Positions 46,131-55,066 of a stretch of DNA of 57,104 nucleotides are shown piece after piece. The stretch comes from Vibrio mimicus CAIM 602 (GTDB taxonomy: Bacteria; Pseudomonadota; Gammaproteobacteria; Enterobacterales; Vibrionaceae). The translations under genes were made by a program, and so were the position numbers. Below the pieces are notes generated by a model, which searched no databases, had not been told where the DNA came from, and was given only the letters and a program-made list of their open reading frames with translations. The stretch spans positions 1 through 57,104 of the forward strand of contig NZ_AOMO01000026.1 of assembly GCF_000338875.1 (NCBI RefSeq), written 5' to 3'. Numbering within the stretch: position 1 is the stretch's first letter; each line of letters starts with the position of its first letter.

Positions 46131-46175
46131 AAAATGATAATTTGATGCAAATGATAATGCAATTGATAATTGATC
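46131..46175. promoter_or_regulatory. Fur-box-like divergent control region of hutW and tonB1
   Basis: Repeated Fur hexamers: AATGATAATTTGATGC, AAATGATAATGC and ATTGATAATTGATC are chained over 45 bases between the two divergent operons. The match to the repeating GATAAT pattern of Fur sites is clear, and both operons are iron-related. Known Vibrio cholerae practice is Fur control of this region. Confidence 0.85.
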
Positions 46176-46313
46176 TTATTTAATCGCTGAGCAATAATAC
46201 TTGCTCTACACCCTGAAAGGAATGCGTGTCGCCATAGCTAAACCGCACTCCGTCATCAACACGAGTTAAAGCGACATGCTGGAATATGTTGTTCATCAGC
46301 GAGGAAGAGAAAC

Positions 46314-47009
46314 GTGAATCTGAAGAGATATGTTATTGCGGGAGGGCTTTCTATGGCTTTTCATGCTTTATTGCTTATCACGACGGATGAAGCCCAAGTC
46401 TTTGCTATGCCTGCCGGAAATCCGAGCCAATACGTTTCGCTCAACATGGTCGCGATGCCAAAATCCGCGCCCGCCCCAACCGATCCCGTGAAGCCGTCGC
46501 CTCCTCAAAAGCAAGTTAAGCCGGAACCCGTGCTACCGAAAGCAGCGGTCAAGCCCAAGCCACAACCGCAAGCAACCAAAAACCCCGTACCGGTAGAACA
46601 AGCAAAGCAAGCACCGGCAGCTAAACCTGTACCAGAGAAAGTTGAAACAAACACTCAGAACGAGCCAAAAACCCAGCAAACGGCTGCCAAACCTACGACG
46701 GCAAGCAAAGGGGTCAGTAGCCAACCGATTTTGGTCGACAAGCCCGCTTTCGTCAGTGCTCCAGTACAACCTCGTTATCCGCGTGTGGCACAAAAACGCG
46801 GCATCGAAGGCACTGTAATGTATGAAATATGGCTTGATGAGCAAGGTAATCAGATCCAGCAATATTTGATCACCTCATCAGGGACAGAAGTTTTAGATAA
46901 ATCGGCTCTTGAAGCGATTAAACAGTGGAAATTTTCCCCACGCATTCTTGATGGTGTGCCCGTCGCTCACCGAGTTCACATCCCTGTTCGTTTCAAATTG
47001 GAAGGCTAA
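46314..47009 (+). CDS. tonB1: Energy-transducing protein TonB1
   Basis: A 231-residue protein. N-terminal membrane anchor VIAGGLSMAFHALLLITTDE, then a Pro/Lys-rich periplasmic spacer (about residues 50-150) and the C-terminal TonB domain (PRYPRVAQKRGIEGTVMYEI; about 155-231) that contacts TonB boxes of outer-membrane receptors. Its stop overlaps the exbB start as TAATG. It powers haem and siderophore uptake with ExbB1-ExbD1. Confidence 0.95.
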   Translation: MNLKRYVIAGGLSMAFHALLLITTDEAQVFAMPAGNPSQYVSLNMVAMPKSAPAPTDPVKPSPPQKQVKPEPVLPKAAVKPKPQPQATKNPVPVEQAKQAPAAKPVPEKVETNTQNEPKTQQTAAKPTTASKGVSSQPILVDKPAFVSAPVQPRYPRVAQKRGIEGTVMYEIWLDEQGNQIQQYLITSSGTEVLDKSALEAIKQWKFSPRILDGVPVAHRVHIPVRFKLEG

Positions 47010-47695
47010 TGGAACCGTTACAACAACTCCAACAACAGCTGGGCCTAATGGCTTGGCCACTTTTCAGTTGCTCTGCATTGACGGTAATGCTGCTGGCAGA
47101 GCGCCTATTTCAAGTTCTTCTCAGCCTCACCGTAGGCAAAGGAGCGATTCGCCATGCGTTGCGGGCGGCCTCTCCAAACAACACAACGCAACTCGCCGAA
47201 CTGACCGAGCATTTTTCCAGTAAGCGCCCGGTACTCTACCGCGGCGTAGCCATGTTATTAGCCCATCATCAGTTCGACAAAGTGCTGCGTGAAGACGCTG
47301 CGGGTATCTGGCTGCAAGAGCAGCGTCACCAATTTAGCTCGGGGTTACGTTTGCTGACACTGATTGGCGTGATCAGCCCGTTGCTCGGTCTGCTGGGTAC
47401 GGTGTTGGGCTTGATTGAAATGTTTAAGGGCGTGGCAGCAACGACAGGCAGTGTTACTCCAAACGTGTTGGCAGATGGTTTAGGGATTGCCATGTACACC
47501 ACCGCCGCAGGCTTGATGATTGCGCTACCCGCTGTAGCAGGAGCTCAACTGTTGAATCTGTGGGCCGACCGAACCATGGCTAAGTTGGAACATACACTCA
47601 ACTACGTCAATCTCTGGTTAGAGGGCATGACGTTACACACCGATGGATCTTTATCGGTAGTGATTCCACAGGAATCACCGGCGGAAAATGTATGA
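47009..47695 (+). CDS. exbB1: TonB-system proton channel protein ExbB1
   Basis: A 228-residue inner-membrane protein of the MotA/TolQ/ExbB family with three membrane helices. LIGVISPLLGLLGTVLGLIE (about residues 124-143) and GLGIAMYTTAAGLMIALPAV (about 162-181) are the conserved helices 2 and 3 lining the proton channel. Overlaps tonB1 by one base and exbD1 by four (ATGA). Confidence 0.95.
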   Translation: MEPLQQLQQQLGLMAWPLFSCSALTVMLLAERLFQVLLSLTVGKGAIRHALRAASPNNTTQLAELTEHFSSKRPVLYRGVAMLLAHHQFDKVLREDAAGIWLQEQRHQFSSGLRLLTLIGVISPLLGLLGTVLGLIEMFKGVAATTGSVTPNVLADGLGIAMYTTAAGLMIALPAVAGAQLLNLWADRTMAKLEHTLNYVNLWLEGMTLHTDGSLSVVIPQESPAENV

Positions 47696-48108
47696 TTAAG
47701 TCGCCCACCAAACCCAACGATTTAGGGCTCACGCCCGATCTCACACCACTACTGGACATCATTTTCATCGTGATGGTGTTTTTGCTGCTGACCGCTTCGG
47801 TACGCCTTGAGTCTTTAGAAGTGGCTTTGCCAACAACCGATTCTCCAGTAGTAAATGAGGTGGATAAAGAGTCCATCACCATCAATCTCCTCGCTACTGA
47901 GCCTTATTGGGCCATTGATGGCAAACCTTATCTAGATTGGCATAACTTCTCGCTGGCACTGCTCGAAACCGTGCAAAGCAGTAAGCGACCGATTGTGATC
48001 GGCGCAGATCAAGGCGCAGAAGTGCAACAACTGGTCAAACTGTTGGGCTTTTTACAAGAGCATGGCATTCAGGCCACCCAGTTACTCACTGAACCCCCTC
48101 ACTCTTAA
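47692..48108 (+). CDS. exbD1: TonB-system protein ExbD1
   Basis: A 138-residue protein with one N-terminal membrane helix. The conserved proton-carrying Asp lies in LTPDLTPLLDIIFIVMVFLL (about residue 23). The rest is the periplasmic domain (PIVIGADQGAEVQQLVKLLG). Overlaps exbB1 by four bases. Confidence 0.95.
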   Translation: MIKSPTKPNDLGLTPDLTPLLDIIFIVMVFLLLTASVRLESLEVALPTTDSPVVNEVDKESITINLLATEPYWAIDGKPYLDWHNFSLALLETVQSSKRPIVIGADQGAEVQQLVKLLGFLQEHGIQATQLLTEPPHS

Positions 48109-48118
48109 TGGAAACAAG

Positions 48119-48952
48119 ATGAAATTGACTCAATCATTGGCTTTATTGCTGGCCTGCTGCACAACAGGTGTGAGCGTTGCTCAAGAAAGGATCGTCAGTG
48201 CGGGAAGCGCCGTCACTGAACTAATGTTGGCACTGGGCGCAGAGCAACAATTGGTCGCTGTCGATGTGACCAGTGAAGTGCCAAGTTCACTCAATCTTCC
48301 AACTATCGGCTATCACCGCCGTTTAGCCGCCGAAGGTTTGCTGGCTCTCGCGCCGACTCAACTGATTGGTTCTGATGAAATGGGGCCGGAGACCGCCTTG
48401 CAACAGCTGCGCAGCGCTGGGATCCAAGTCAGCGTGATCAACAGTGATTCCACAGCACAAGGGTTGTTAAGCCGTATTGATCAAATTGCTAAGCTCACCC
48501 ATACCGAGCAAAATGCGCATGCGATTAAGGAAACGGTTGAGCAGCAAATCAATGCCCTGCAAGCCAAGCAGCCAGATACAGCTAAAAAAGTGCTCTTTTT
48601 GCTGCTGCATGAAGGGCGCGCTGCCAATGTTGCAGGGAGCGATACCGTGCCCGACACCATTATTCGTTTAGCCGGAGCAAAAAACCCCGCGGCGGATGCG
48701 ATTTCCTCTTATAAGCCACTTTCCATGGAAGCCATGATTGAAATGCAGCCTGACATGGTTTTGGTGAGCGGCCGCAGCTTAGAAAAACTCGGCGGTGCCG
48801 ATGCGGTACTCAAAGCCGTACCTATGCTCACGGCAACCCCTGCGGGCCAGAACAAAAATATCGTCGCGATTGATGGACACGCTTTGGTGGGTGGGCTAGG
48901 GCTAAAAAGTTTACAAGAAGCACAACGCATTCAAGCTCTGCTCTACCCTTGA
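48119..48952 (+). CDS. hutB: Periplasmic haem-binding protein HutB
   Basis: A 277-residue precursor. Signal peptide MKLTQSLALLLACCTTGVSVAQ (residues 1-20 or so) then a two-lobed class III binding protein (RIVSAGSAVTELMLALGAE; TIGYHRRLAAEGLLALAPTQ, with the haem-ligand Tyr/His region typical of HmuT). It carries haem to HutC-HutD. The start is ATG 48119 after GGAAACA; the in-frame ATG at 48062 overlaps exbD1. Confidence 0.94.
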   Translation: MKLTQSLALLLACCTTGVSVAQERIVSAGSAVTELMLALGAEQQLVAVDVTSEVPSSLNLPTIGYHRRLAAEGLLALAPTQLIGSDEMGPETALQQLRSAGIQVSVINSDSTAQGLLSRIDQIAKLTHTEQNAHAIKETVEQQINALQAKQPDTAKKVLFLLLHEGRAANVAGSDTVPDTIIRLAGAKNPAADAISSYKPLSMEAMIEMQPDMVLVSGRSLEKLGGADAVLKAVPMLTATPAGQNKNIVAIDGHALVGGLGLKSLQEAQRIQALLYP

Positions 48953-48963
48953 GGCTCCACCCA

Positions 48964-49995
48964 GTGTTAAGACGATTTCCATTTGCTGTGACTGTCAGCT
49001 TCCTTCTGCTGGCCGTCGTTTTTTCAGGACTCTACTCGATTACCGTCGGGCCGATGAACATCACCATCGCCGACAGTATTCATAGCCTGCTTTTCCGCTC
49101 AGAGCAGCTCGCCAATTCCATTCACTTGGTTATCCATGACATTCGATTACCTCGCACCTTGCTCTGTTTGCTGGTTGGGGCAATTCTGGCCTTGTGCGGC
49201 ACCGCCATGCAGGGGCTGTTTCGTAACCCTTTAGCCGAGCCCGGCATTATTGGCGTTTCCTCCGGCGCATCACTTGGTGCCGCTCTCGCCATCGTATTAT
49301 TAAGCGAAGTGACCTTCGATGCATCTTGGTTTACTAGACTGATGTTGCCAATCGCAGCCTTTATCGGTGGTGCGCTGACTACGGTTTTGGTGTATCGCTT
49401 AGGTACATCCAAGTTCGGCACTTCAGTCACCATCATGCTGCTCGCAGGGGTGGCCATTTCGGCTCTCGCGGGTGCGGGCATTGGCTATCTCAACTATCTG
49501 GCCAGTGATCAAATGCTGCGCGATCTCACCCTTTGGTCGATGGGTTCAATGGCGGGGGCAAACACTGCTAGCCTCTTACTGTGTAGCGCAACTTTACTGC
49601 TTTTATTTGGCTATTTTCGCTGGCGAGCCATGGCGCTGAATGCGCTTTTACTCGGAGAGGCCGAAGCTCGTCACCTCGGAGTGCCCGTACAAAAACTTAA
49701 ACGTGAGATGATTTTGCTCTCGGCGATTGGTGTGGGTGTCGCGGTCAGTGCAGCGGGAATGATCGGCTTTGTGGGCTTGGTTGTCCCCCATATTGGCCGC
49801 ATGTTAGTCGGGCCAGATCATCGTAACCTCGTGCCCATTTCTGCCCTATTGGGTGCCTTAATGCTGACCCTTGCCGATATGGTAGCGCGTGTTGCTGTAG
49901 CACCTGCTGAATTACCGATTGGGATCGTCACTGCACTGGTGGGGGCTCCCTTCTTCCTCTATCTGTTATTCCAACAAAAAGGGCGAATATTCTGA
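48964..49995 (+). CDS. hutC: Haem ABC transporter permease HutC
   Basis: A 343-residue permease of the FecCD/BtuC family with about ten hydrophobic helices. GTAMQGLFRNPLAEPGIIGV near residue 75 and GMIGFVGLVVPHIGRMLVG near 255 are family signatures. I start at GTG 48964, preceded at correct distance by TTGAGG; a TTG at 48949 is an alternative. Its stop overlaps hutD as TGATG. Confidence 0.93.
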   Translation: MLRRFPFAVTVSFLLLAVVFSGLYSITVGPMNITIADSIHSLLFRSEQLANSIHLVIHDIRLPRTLLCLLVGAILALCGTAMQGLFRNPLAEPGIIGVSSGASLGAALAIVLLSEVTFDASWFTRLMLPIAAFIGGALTTVLVYRLGTSKFGTSVTIMLLAGVAISALAGAGIGYLNYLASDQMLRDLTLWSMGSMAGANTASLLLCSATLLLLFGYFRWRAMALNALLLGEAEARHLGVPVQKLKREMILLSAIGVGVAVSAAGMIGFVGLVVPHIGRMLVGPDHRNLVPISALLGALMLTLADMVARVAVAPAELPIGIVTALVGAPFFLYLLFQQKGRIF

Positions 49996-50774
49996 TGCGT
50001 ACTATCGCCATTCAAGGCTCAGACCTCTGTGTCACCTACGGATCACGCCTCGTACTCGACCATGTGGACATCACTCTACGTTGTGGCGAAGTCGCGGCTT
50101 TACTTGGCCCTAACGGTGCAGGCAAAAGTACCTTACTAAAGCTACTCAGTGGGGAAATGGCTAGCACAGGATCGCTGCGTTATTTTGATCGTCCATCTGA
50201 GCAGTGGCCAGCCGAGAAGCTGGCTCGCCATTTAGGGATTTTGCCCCAGCAAAGCACGCTAAGCTTCCCATTTACGGTTCAGGAAGTCGTTGAGTTGGGG
50301 GCTATTCCACTCAAATTACCCCGAAAAGAGGTTGAGCGTGTCGCACGCGATTACATGCAGAAAACTGATGTTCTGCATCTCGCCTCAAGCCTCTATCCAT
50401 CCCTTTCTGGCGGCGAAAAGCAGCGCTTACATCTGGCTCGTGTTTTGACTCAATTGCATCAAGCGGGAAAACAACGAATTCTGATGCTCGATGAGCCGAC
50501 ATCGGCACTGGATTTGGCTCATCAGCACAATACGCTGCAATTAGCGCGACAGTTAGCTAATGAGGAAGAATGCGCTGTGGTCATCGTTTTGCATGATTTG
50601 AACCTTGCAGCCCAGTATGCAGACCGCATGATTCTGCTCCATCAAGGCAAGATAGTGTGTGACGCAACGCCCTGGCAAGCGCTGACAGCAGAAAGGATTG
50701 AACAAGTTTATGGTTATCAGGCCTTGATAGAGGCGCACCCAACCCAAGATTTTCCGATGGTTTACCCAACCTAA
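49995..50774 (+). CDS. hutD: Haem ABC transporter ATPase HutD
   Basis: A 259-residue ATPase. Walker A GPNGAGKSTLLKLL (about 36-49), signature LSGGEKQRLHLARV (about 135), Walker B ILMLDEPTSALD (about 160) and switch His in VIVLHDLNL. It drives haem import through HutC. Last gene of tonB1-exbB1-exbD1-hutBCD. Confidence 0.96.
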   Translation: MRTIAIQGSDLCVTYGSRLVLDHVDITLRCGEVAALLGPNGAGKSTLLKLLSGEMASTGSLRYFDRPSEQWPAEKLARHLGILPQQSTLSFPFTVQEVVELGAIPLKLPRKEVERVARDYMQKTDVLHLASSLYPSLSGGEKQRLHLARVLTQLHQAGKQRILMLDEPTSALDLAHQHNTLQLARQLANEEECAVVIVLHDLNLAAQYADRMILLHQGKIVCDATPWQALTAERIEQVYGYQALIEAHPTQDFPMVYPT

Positions 50775-50850
50775 AGTGACACATAGTTCAGCTTATGTTT
50801 ATTGCTAGACCATCAGATACAGCAATCAGATACAACAAATAAGAAGTGCC

Positions 50851-50870
50851 ATCCCCATGAACATGGGGAT
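50851..50870. terminator. Perfect hairpin after hutD, possible terminator
   Basis: ATCCCCATG / CATGGGGAT, nine pairs with a two-base loop. No T run follows, so it may be a weak or Rho-linked end, or a relic of an ERIC core, which has the same CCCCATG segment. Confidence 0.4.
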
Positions 50871-50906
50871 TCAACTCATGATTAATTCAGTTTAATTAGG
50901 AAAAGA

Positions 50907-50931
50907 ATGGTGAACTTTCTTAGTTCACCAT
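50907..50931 (-). terminator. Hairpin overlapping the end of the TetR gene
   Basis: Perfect nine-base stem ATGGTGAAC / GTTCACCAT with a seven-base loop; on the minus strand TCTTTTCC follows. The last codons (Met-Val-Asn-stop) lie within the stem and loop. Confidence 0.7.
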
Positions 50932-51381
50932 GCTAACGAGCGAGCGCCCAAGCAGCCACTCCACTTCTTTTTGGCTTTCTTGACCAAATTTTTCTTCAGT
51001 CATTTTGTACAAACGAGTCACGCCTTTATGAGCAAAATCATGGGCGCGTTCTGCCGTCACGATATGGTGAAAAAGCAAACGTAAAATCGCTACGAACTCC
51101 GATTTTTCCATCGCTTGTAACCAACTCGAGCGAAACGCTTCGATATCATTGTCAAAATCAAGATGTTCCATAAACATCTTAAAAATCCGCCCATCTAAAG
51201 CGGAGGCGAAATCCGTTTTTTTCGGGAAATGGTGACTAATACCCGTTCGAGAAACGCCAGTCTGCTGACTGAGTGTGGTGTAAGACATTTTGTCATAACC
51301 CAGTCGAAGCAACTGGTCGACAACTGCATCCATAATAGTCTGAATCGTCACTTCAGTATCTTCTTTACTACGCTTAGGCAT
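50920..51381 (-). CDS. TetR-family regulator, LuxT/SwrT-like
   Basis: A 153-residue regulator. N-terminal TetR helix-turn-helix: YTTLSQQTGVSRTGISHHFP at about residues 38-57. The remainder is a short ligand/dimer domain (FSRSSWLQ-type helices; AILRLLFHHIVTAERAHDF). Length and start MPKRSKEDTEVTIQTIMDAV resemble LuxT/SwrT of vibrios, which control luminescence and swarming. Targets here are not visible. Convergent with the haem operon. Confidence 0.8.
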   Translation of the reverse strand: MPKRSKEDTEVTIQTIMDAVVDQLLRLGYDKMSYTTLSQQTGVSRTGISHHFPKKTDFASALDGRIFKMFMEHLDFDNDIEAFRSSWLQAMEKSEFVAILRLLFHHIVTAERAHDFAHKGVTRLYKMTEEKFGQESQKEVEWLLGRSLVSMVN

Positions 51382-51889
51382 GGTTAAGGCTCTTTTCTAA
51401 CGTCAATTCATTGTCTGCTTACAAACCAAGCAGCACGATAATTCTCATTAAAATGATCGGGGCAAACACAAAGACGAAGTGAACCCATTTTTTACGTTTT
51501 GGCTCGCCAATTCAATACTAGACAGCCAACCCATGATTTCTCGCTTTTACATAAGTCTTTGTTACTTTTTTTGAACAAGGTCACTTGCAAAAAACAGAGC
51601 TGGCTATATCACCGCAATAAATCATATTTTGGTATGCAAATAATCCAACAAAGTATTGAGCCTGACAATGAACTGGTCGAAATTCTGACAATTTTCCGAC
51701 ACTTGGAACGCCAAATTACCGGAGAAGATCACAGAAGTCCCTACTCTACTCAGCCGTAGGATTATGCTTTTATTAAGCATTTTGTTGCATTATTTTCTAT
51801 ATCACGGCCATAAAGTAGCAGACCATTTTTGTAGCGTAAGCGCGAAGAGAGGACTAAAATGGCCACATTATTAGTAAGAGGATTAGAGT
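51382..51889. promoter_or_regulatory. 508-base intergenic region between luxT-like and yfcZ-like genes
   Basis: It should hold the two divergent promoters. A possible 41-residue ORF starts at ATG 51634 (MQIIQQSIEPDNELVEIL) and ends at 51759; it has no clear ribosome binding site and no recognised family. Nothing else seen. Confidence 0.35.
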
Positions 51890-52192
51890 ATGAGTGAACA
51901 AGCCTGTGTAGAAAATGAAGTCTGTGAAGCTTGCGGCTGTGCCGGAGAAATCGGCTTTATCATTCGTGAAGGTGACGATGTTGCTGAAGTTTCTCTGTTT
52001 GGTTCTGATAAAGCGCATCTCGAAGGCAAGCTAGCCGAGTACATTACGCTGGCAAAACAAGTGTGTGCAAACGTGGAATATGAAGTGGCTCCTGCTGCCG
52101 ATAATGCTACTGAGCTGCATGCGCGTTTTAAATTTGAAGTGAGTGCTGAAAAACTGATTTTTGAACTGAAAACACGTGCGCTAGCACGCTAG
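51890..52192 (+). CDS. YfcZ/YiiS-family small protein (DUF406)
   Basis: A 100-residue cytoplasmic protein with an N-terminal cysteine motif CEACGCAGEIGF (about 12-23), then EGDDVAEVSLFGSDKAHLEG. This is the DUF406 pattern shared with E. coli YfcZ and YiiS. Function unknown. It has GAGGATTAGAG upstream of its ATG and a strong terminator downstream. Confidence 0.85.
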   Translation: MSEQACVENEVCEACGCAGEIGFIIREGDDVAEVSLFGSDKAHLEGKLAEYITLAKQVCANVEYEVAPAADNATELHARFKFEVSAEKLIFELKTRALAR

Positions 52193-52211
52193 TTGTGAAG
52201 CAATAACATTG

Positions 52212-52240
52212 AGCGGGCTTTTAGCCCGCTTTTCTTTATT
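52212..52240 (+). terminator. Intrinsic terminator after the yfcZ-like gene
   Basis: Stem AGCGGGC / GCCCGCT, loop TTTTA, then TTTCTTTATT. Confidence 0.9.
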
Positions 52241-52350
52241 CACTTTCTATCCGATTCCTGTTCCAAATAGGAAGAGAAATAAAGCTTACTCCACTCCCGC
52301 CGATACTCTTTATACTTGCAGAACTCGCCACACAGGATAAATGGTACTCC

Positions 52351-52950
52351 ATGATGTTTCGTATTATTGCGCTTTCTCTCTCGCTTATTGCGGGTTACTC
52401 GCAAGCGATCGCTCTCGATCTGTACATGGTACTCAACCATCTGGATAACTATGGGAATCTCGATTTACGAGGCAAGCCTTATACGTCCTTGCCTGAAAAC
52501 TTCCACATCAAAGGCAATTTGAACATCGCAAAAACATCTATGAAGTCCTTACCCAAAGGCACCACGATTGATGGCAGCCTCGATGCCTCTAACAGTTTGT
52601 TAGAAAAGATCCCGCGTGGTACCAAAATCAAGGGTTATGCCAATTTACTCGGGACGAAAATTCAGTCTTGGCCCTCAGGCATTAGTGTCGGCGGTTATCT
52701 GAACCTCACCGATACCCCACTCACCAACCTCCCTCCCCGTTTAACCGTAAAAGGTGATTTGAGTGTGATTCGTACACCACTGACTGAGCTGCCTGACGGT
52801 GTCGTGATTGAAGGCAATCTCTACATCGGCGGTTCTAAAATTACCCGTTTCCCTGAAACTATGACGGTCAAAGGCAATATTTACCTAGGTGGAAACCAAA
52901 TCAGTCAATGGCCGACGAATTTGACTCTTGGTGGCGCAGTGGCTCGTTAA
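52351..52950 (+). CDS. Exported leucine-rich-repeat-like protein
   Basis: A 199-residue protein. Signal peptide MMFRIIALSLSLIAGYSQAIA, then about seven repeats of 22-23 residues with pattern V/I-x-G-x-L-x-I-x-x-T-x-L-x-x-L-P: HIKGNLNIAKTSMKSLP, SVGGYLNLTDTPLTNLP, TVKGDLSVIRTPLTELP, VIEGNLYIGGSKITRFP. The repeats run to the C-terminus without another domain, so it is likely a small solenoid in the periplasm or outside the cell. LRR-like folds usually bind proteins. Partner unknown. There is no operon partner. Confidence 0.75.
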   Translation: MMFRIIALSLSLIAGYSQAIALDLYMVLNHLDNYGNLDLRGKPYTSLPENFHIKGNLNIAKTSMKSLPKGTTIDGSLDASNSLLEKIPRGTKIKGYANLLGTKIQSWPSGISVGGYLNLTDTPLTNLPPRLTVKGDLSVIRTPLTELPDGVVIEGNLYIGGSKITRFPETMTVKGNIYLGGNQISQWPTNLTLGGAVAR

Positions 52951-52967
52951 AAGAGCCGCTTAGAGCA

Positions 52968-52998
52968 GTAAAAAATAAGAGGAGCCTAAGCTCCTCTT
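52968..52998. terminator. Intrinsic terminator between convergent genes
   Basis: Stem AAGAGGAGC / GCTCCTCTT with loop CTAA. The minus strand continues ATTTTTTAC, so it chiefly ends the acyltransferase transcript. Confidence 0.8.
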
Positions 52999-53033
52999 CT
53001 CAATGACGGCGATAAAACATCTTCGGGTTAGAT

Positions 53034-54152
53034 TTAGATATGGTTGCGAACAGGATTCGCGTAAGCATCCAGCAGATAAGAATGCGCAGGTTCTGGTAAC
53101 TGAGCCAGTTTCGCCTTTAATACTGCGCGAACGTCTTCGCTGATGTCCTGATCGTCCTGCCCAGCCGCTAAGCGGTTGATCGGGTACAGCACATAGTTTT
53201 GGTGGATCTGTCTATCAATCTCTTGCGCTAGCGCTTCTGGTGTCTCGAACGGTTGCGTAATCACATCACCAAAAGCCACATGCACACGACCTTTATCACC
53301 CACAATGCCTTGAATGATGCTTTCGATATCTTCGAACTCACCTTTTTCATAGCTACCTTGTGTCGCTTTCTCGTAAAGCTCACGAGCTTTGGCAATGTCA
53401 CAAGGGTCGTTTTCGTAAGAGATCGACACAGGCACTAGGTTGAGTGAACGGACATAATCAGCAAACTCAATCTTTTGACGACGCCCTTCAACATGGAACA
53501 TTTTCAAAATCGCAGGATCGGTTTGATCGTTACCGTCTTTCGCACGTCCTTCTTTCTGAGCAATCCAAATGGAATGCCCCGTATCCAGTGAATGCTTGAT
53601 GTAAGCCGAGAGTGTACCGAGTGCTTTCATCATCTCGCGCGGGCCTTTCGCAGAACGCTTCACAATAAAGCTCTTGTTCAGACGCATCAGTTCTGTGGCA
53701 CAGGGCTTTTTCAGCAGGTTATCACCGATTGCAATACGCATGGTGCGGTGGCCAGCCATATGTAACCCGTAGTTAACCAACGCGGGATCCATCGCGATAT
53801 CGCGATGATTACAGATGAACAAATAGGCTTGATCTTTCGCCAGCTTATCCAAACCACTGTAAGTCACACCTTGGGTGGTTTGCTCTAGCGTTTGGTCTAG
53901 GTATTTTTTCACCTCAAGCTGAATGGCTTCTACGCTGTCCAGCTTCGCCCATTTACGCTTCAGGTAAATCTTAACGAGTGGTGCCATCAACGCACGTAAC
54001 CAAGCGGCATGGTGTTTGAAACGATGTTGTAAAATCGCAGAAATGAACTCTTGGTCATTGATCAGACGAGAGAGCGCTGCAGGTATCTCGTCATCATTGT
54101 AAGGACGAATATCAATATAAGGATCAGTTGTTGAAGTCATAGGTTTGTACAT
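53034..54152 (-). CDS. PlsC-like glycerol-phosphate acyltransferase family protein
   Basis: A 372-residue protein. Acyltransferase block I is FICNHRDIAMDPAL (about residue 118); block III-like IWIAQKEGRAKDGNDQ is near 199. The His-to-Asp spacing is five residues, not the four of classic HX4D, a variation I recall in this subfamily. No clear membrane helix, so it may act at the membrane surface. Probably transfers an acyl chain in lipid synthesis; substrate unknown. ATG 54140 is an alternative start; neither has a good ribosome binding site. Confidence 0.78.
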   Translation of the reverse strand: MYKPMTSTTDPYIDIRPYNDDEIPAALSRLINDQEFISAILQHRFKHHAAWLRALMAPLVKIYLKRKWAKLDSVEAIQLEVKKYLDQTLEQTTQGVTYSGLDKLAKDQAYLFICNHRDIAMDPALVNYGLHMAGHRTMRIAIGDNLLKKPCATELMRLNKSFIVKRSAKGPREMMKALGTLSAYIKHSLDTGHSIWIAQKEGRAKDGNDQTDPAILKMFHVEGRRQKIEFADYVRSLNLVPVSISYENDPCDIAKARELYEKATQGSYEKGEFEDIESIIQGIVGDKGRVHVAFGDVITQPFETPEALAQEIDRQIHQNYVLYPINRLAAGQDDQDISEDVRAVLKAKLAQLPEPAHSYLLDAYANPVRNHI

Positions 54153-54307
54153 CAGATAAAAAGCTGGCCTATTCTACGCATAGTTAGCCATGCTATCAGC
54201 AAGGATGTCTAAGGTCAGACCAGAGTAATGTATCCCAAAATAACGGGAATTGGCTTTTTATGCGATAAGCGTTAATCTTAGCGCCCTTAAAATTCCCGAG
54301 GCATCTT

Positions 54308-54916
54308 ATGAACTACGCTATTCAGTCTGAAACGCGCCATTATCCCTACCTTGAGATTACGGCTCGTAAACGCTCGCTAAAACACAGTCTGATCCGCGTT
54401 GAACAAGGTTTAGTACTCTGTAGACTCGGGAAACATGAGTATGCCGTGGAACGCGGACAAACGCTTTGGATTCCTTTCGACTGCTTGTGTGGCCTCACAT
54501 TTTTTCCTGATACGCAGATCACTCGCGTCGATTTTTCACTGCGCTTAAATGCACACTTCCCTCACAATGCGGGCTTTATCAAACTGTCTGAACTGGCCAT
54601 TGCGCTGCTTAATCGCCTACAAGGCTGTGAGCGTGACCACCCAGCTTTCGCTCATTTAACCCAATTGTTGATGCTGGATCTCACCTCTTGTGAGCCTAAA
54701 CTCAAAAACTCACCACTGAGCCAAGCACTCGCAACCTGGCAACCAGAAGCACATTCGAGTGTCACCAAAGAACAGCATGTGGTCTTACTGGTGCGCGAAG
54801 CCTTAAAGCGTTCGCAATCCGGTGCTCAGACACAGAGCATTATTGAGCAATTATTTTCTGGTAGCGCGGTGCAGTATCAGCAACTGTGTATGCTCATATT
54901 AGGTCGCACACTATAA
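54308..54916 (+). CDS. AraC-type cupin-like protein without DNA-binding domain
   Basis: A 202-residue protein. Residues about 15-85 look like the AraC N-terminal cupin domain (LIRVEQGLVLCRLGKHEYAV; ERGQTLWIPFDC; DTQITRVDFSLRL). The C-terminal half is helical, but I see no AraC helix-turn-helix pair and the protein is shorter than full AraC regulators (about 280-300). It may be a degenerate or truncated regulator, or a sensor that works otherwise. Upstream of the Mlp37-like receptor, same strand, 150 bases apart. Confidence 0.6.
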   Translation: MNYAIQSETRHYPYLEITARKRSLKHSLIRVEQGLVLCRLGKHEYAVERGQTLWIPFDCLCGLTFFPDTQITRVDFSLRLNAHFPHNAGFIKLSELAIALLNRLQGCERDHPAFAHLTQLLMLDLTSCEPKLKNSPLSQALATWQPEAHSSVTKEQHVVLLVREALKRSQSGAQTQSIIEQLFSGSAVQYQQLCMLILGRTL

Positions 54917-55066
54917 GCATGTAATTGCACAGAATATATTCCAATACAAATCAAATCGTTATCACAAACTCTATATAAAAGTGTGATCGCTAACTGGCTG
55001 AATTTCAGAAACGTAACTATAAATTTATTAATAACAATAACCCTATAGTTATAGAAAGGAATCAAG

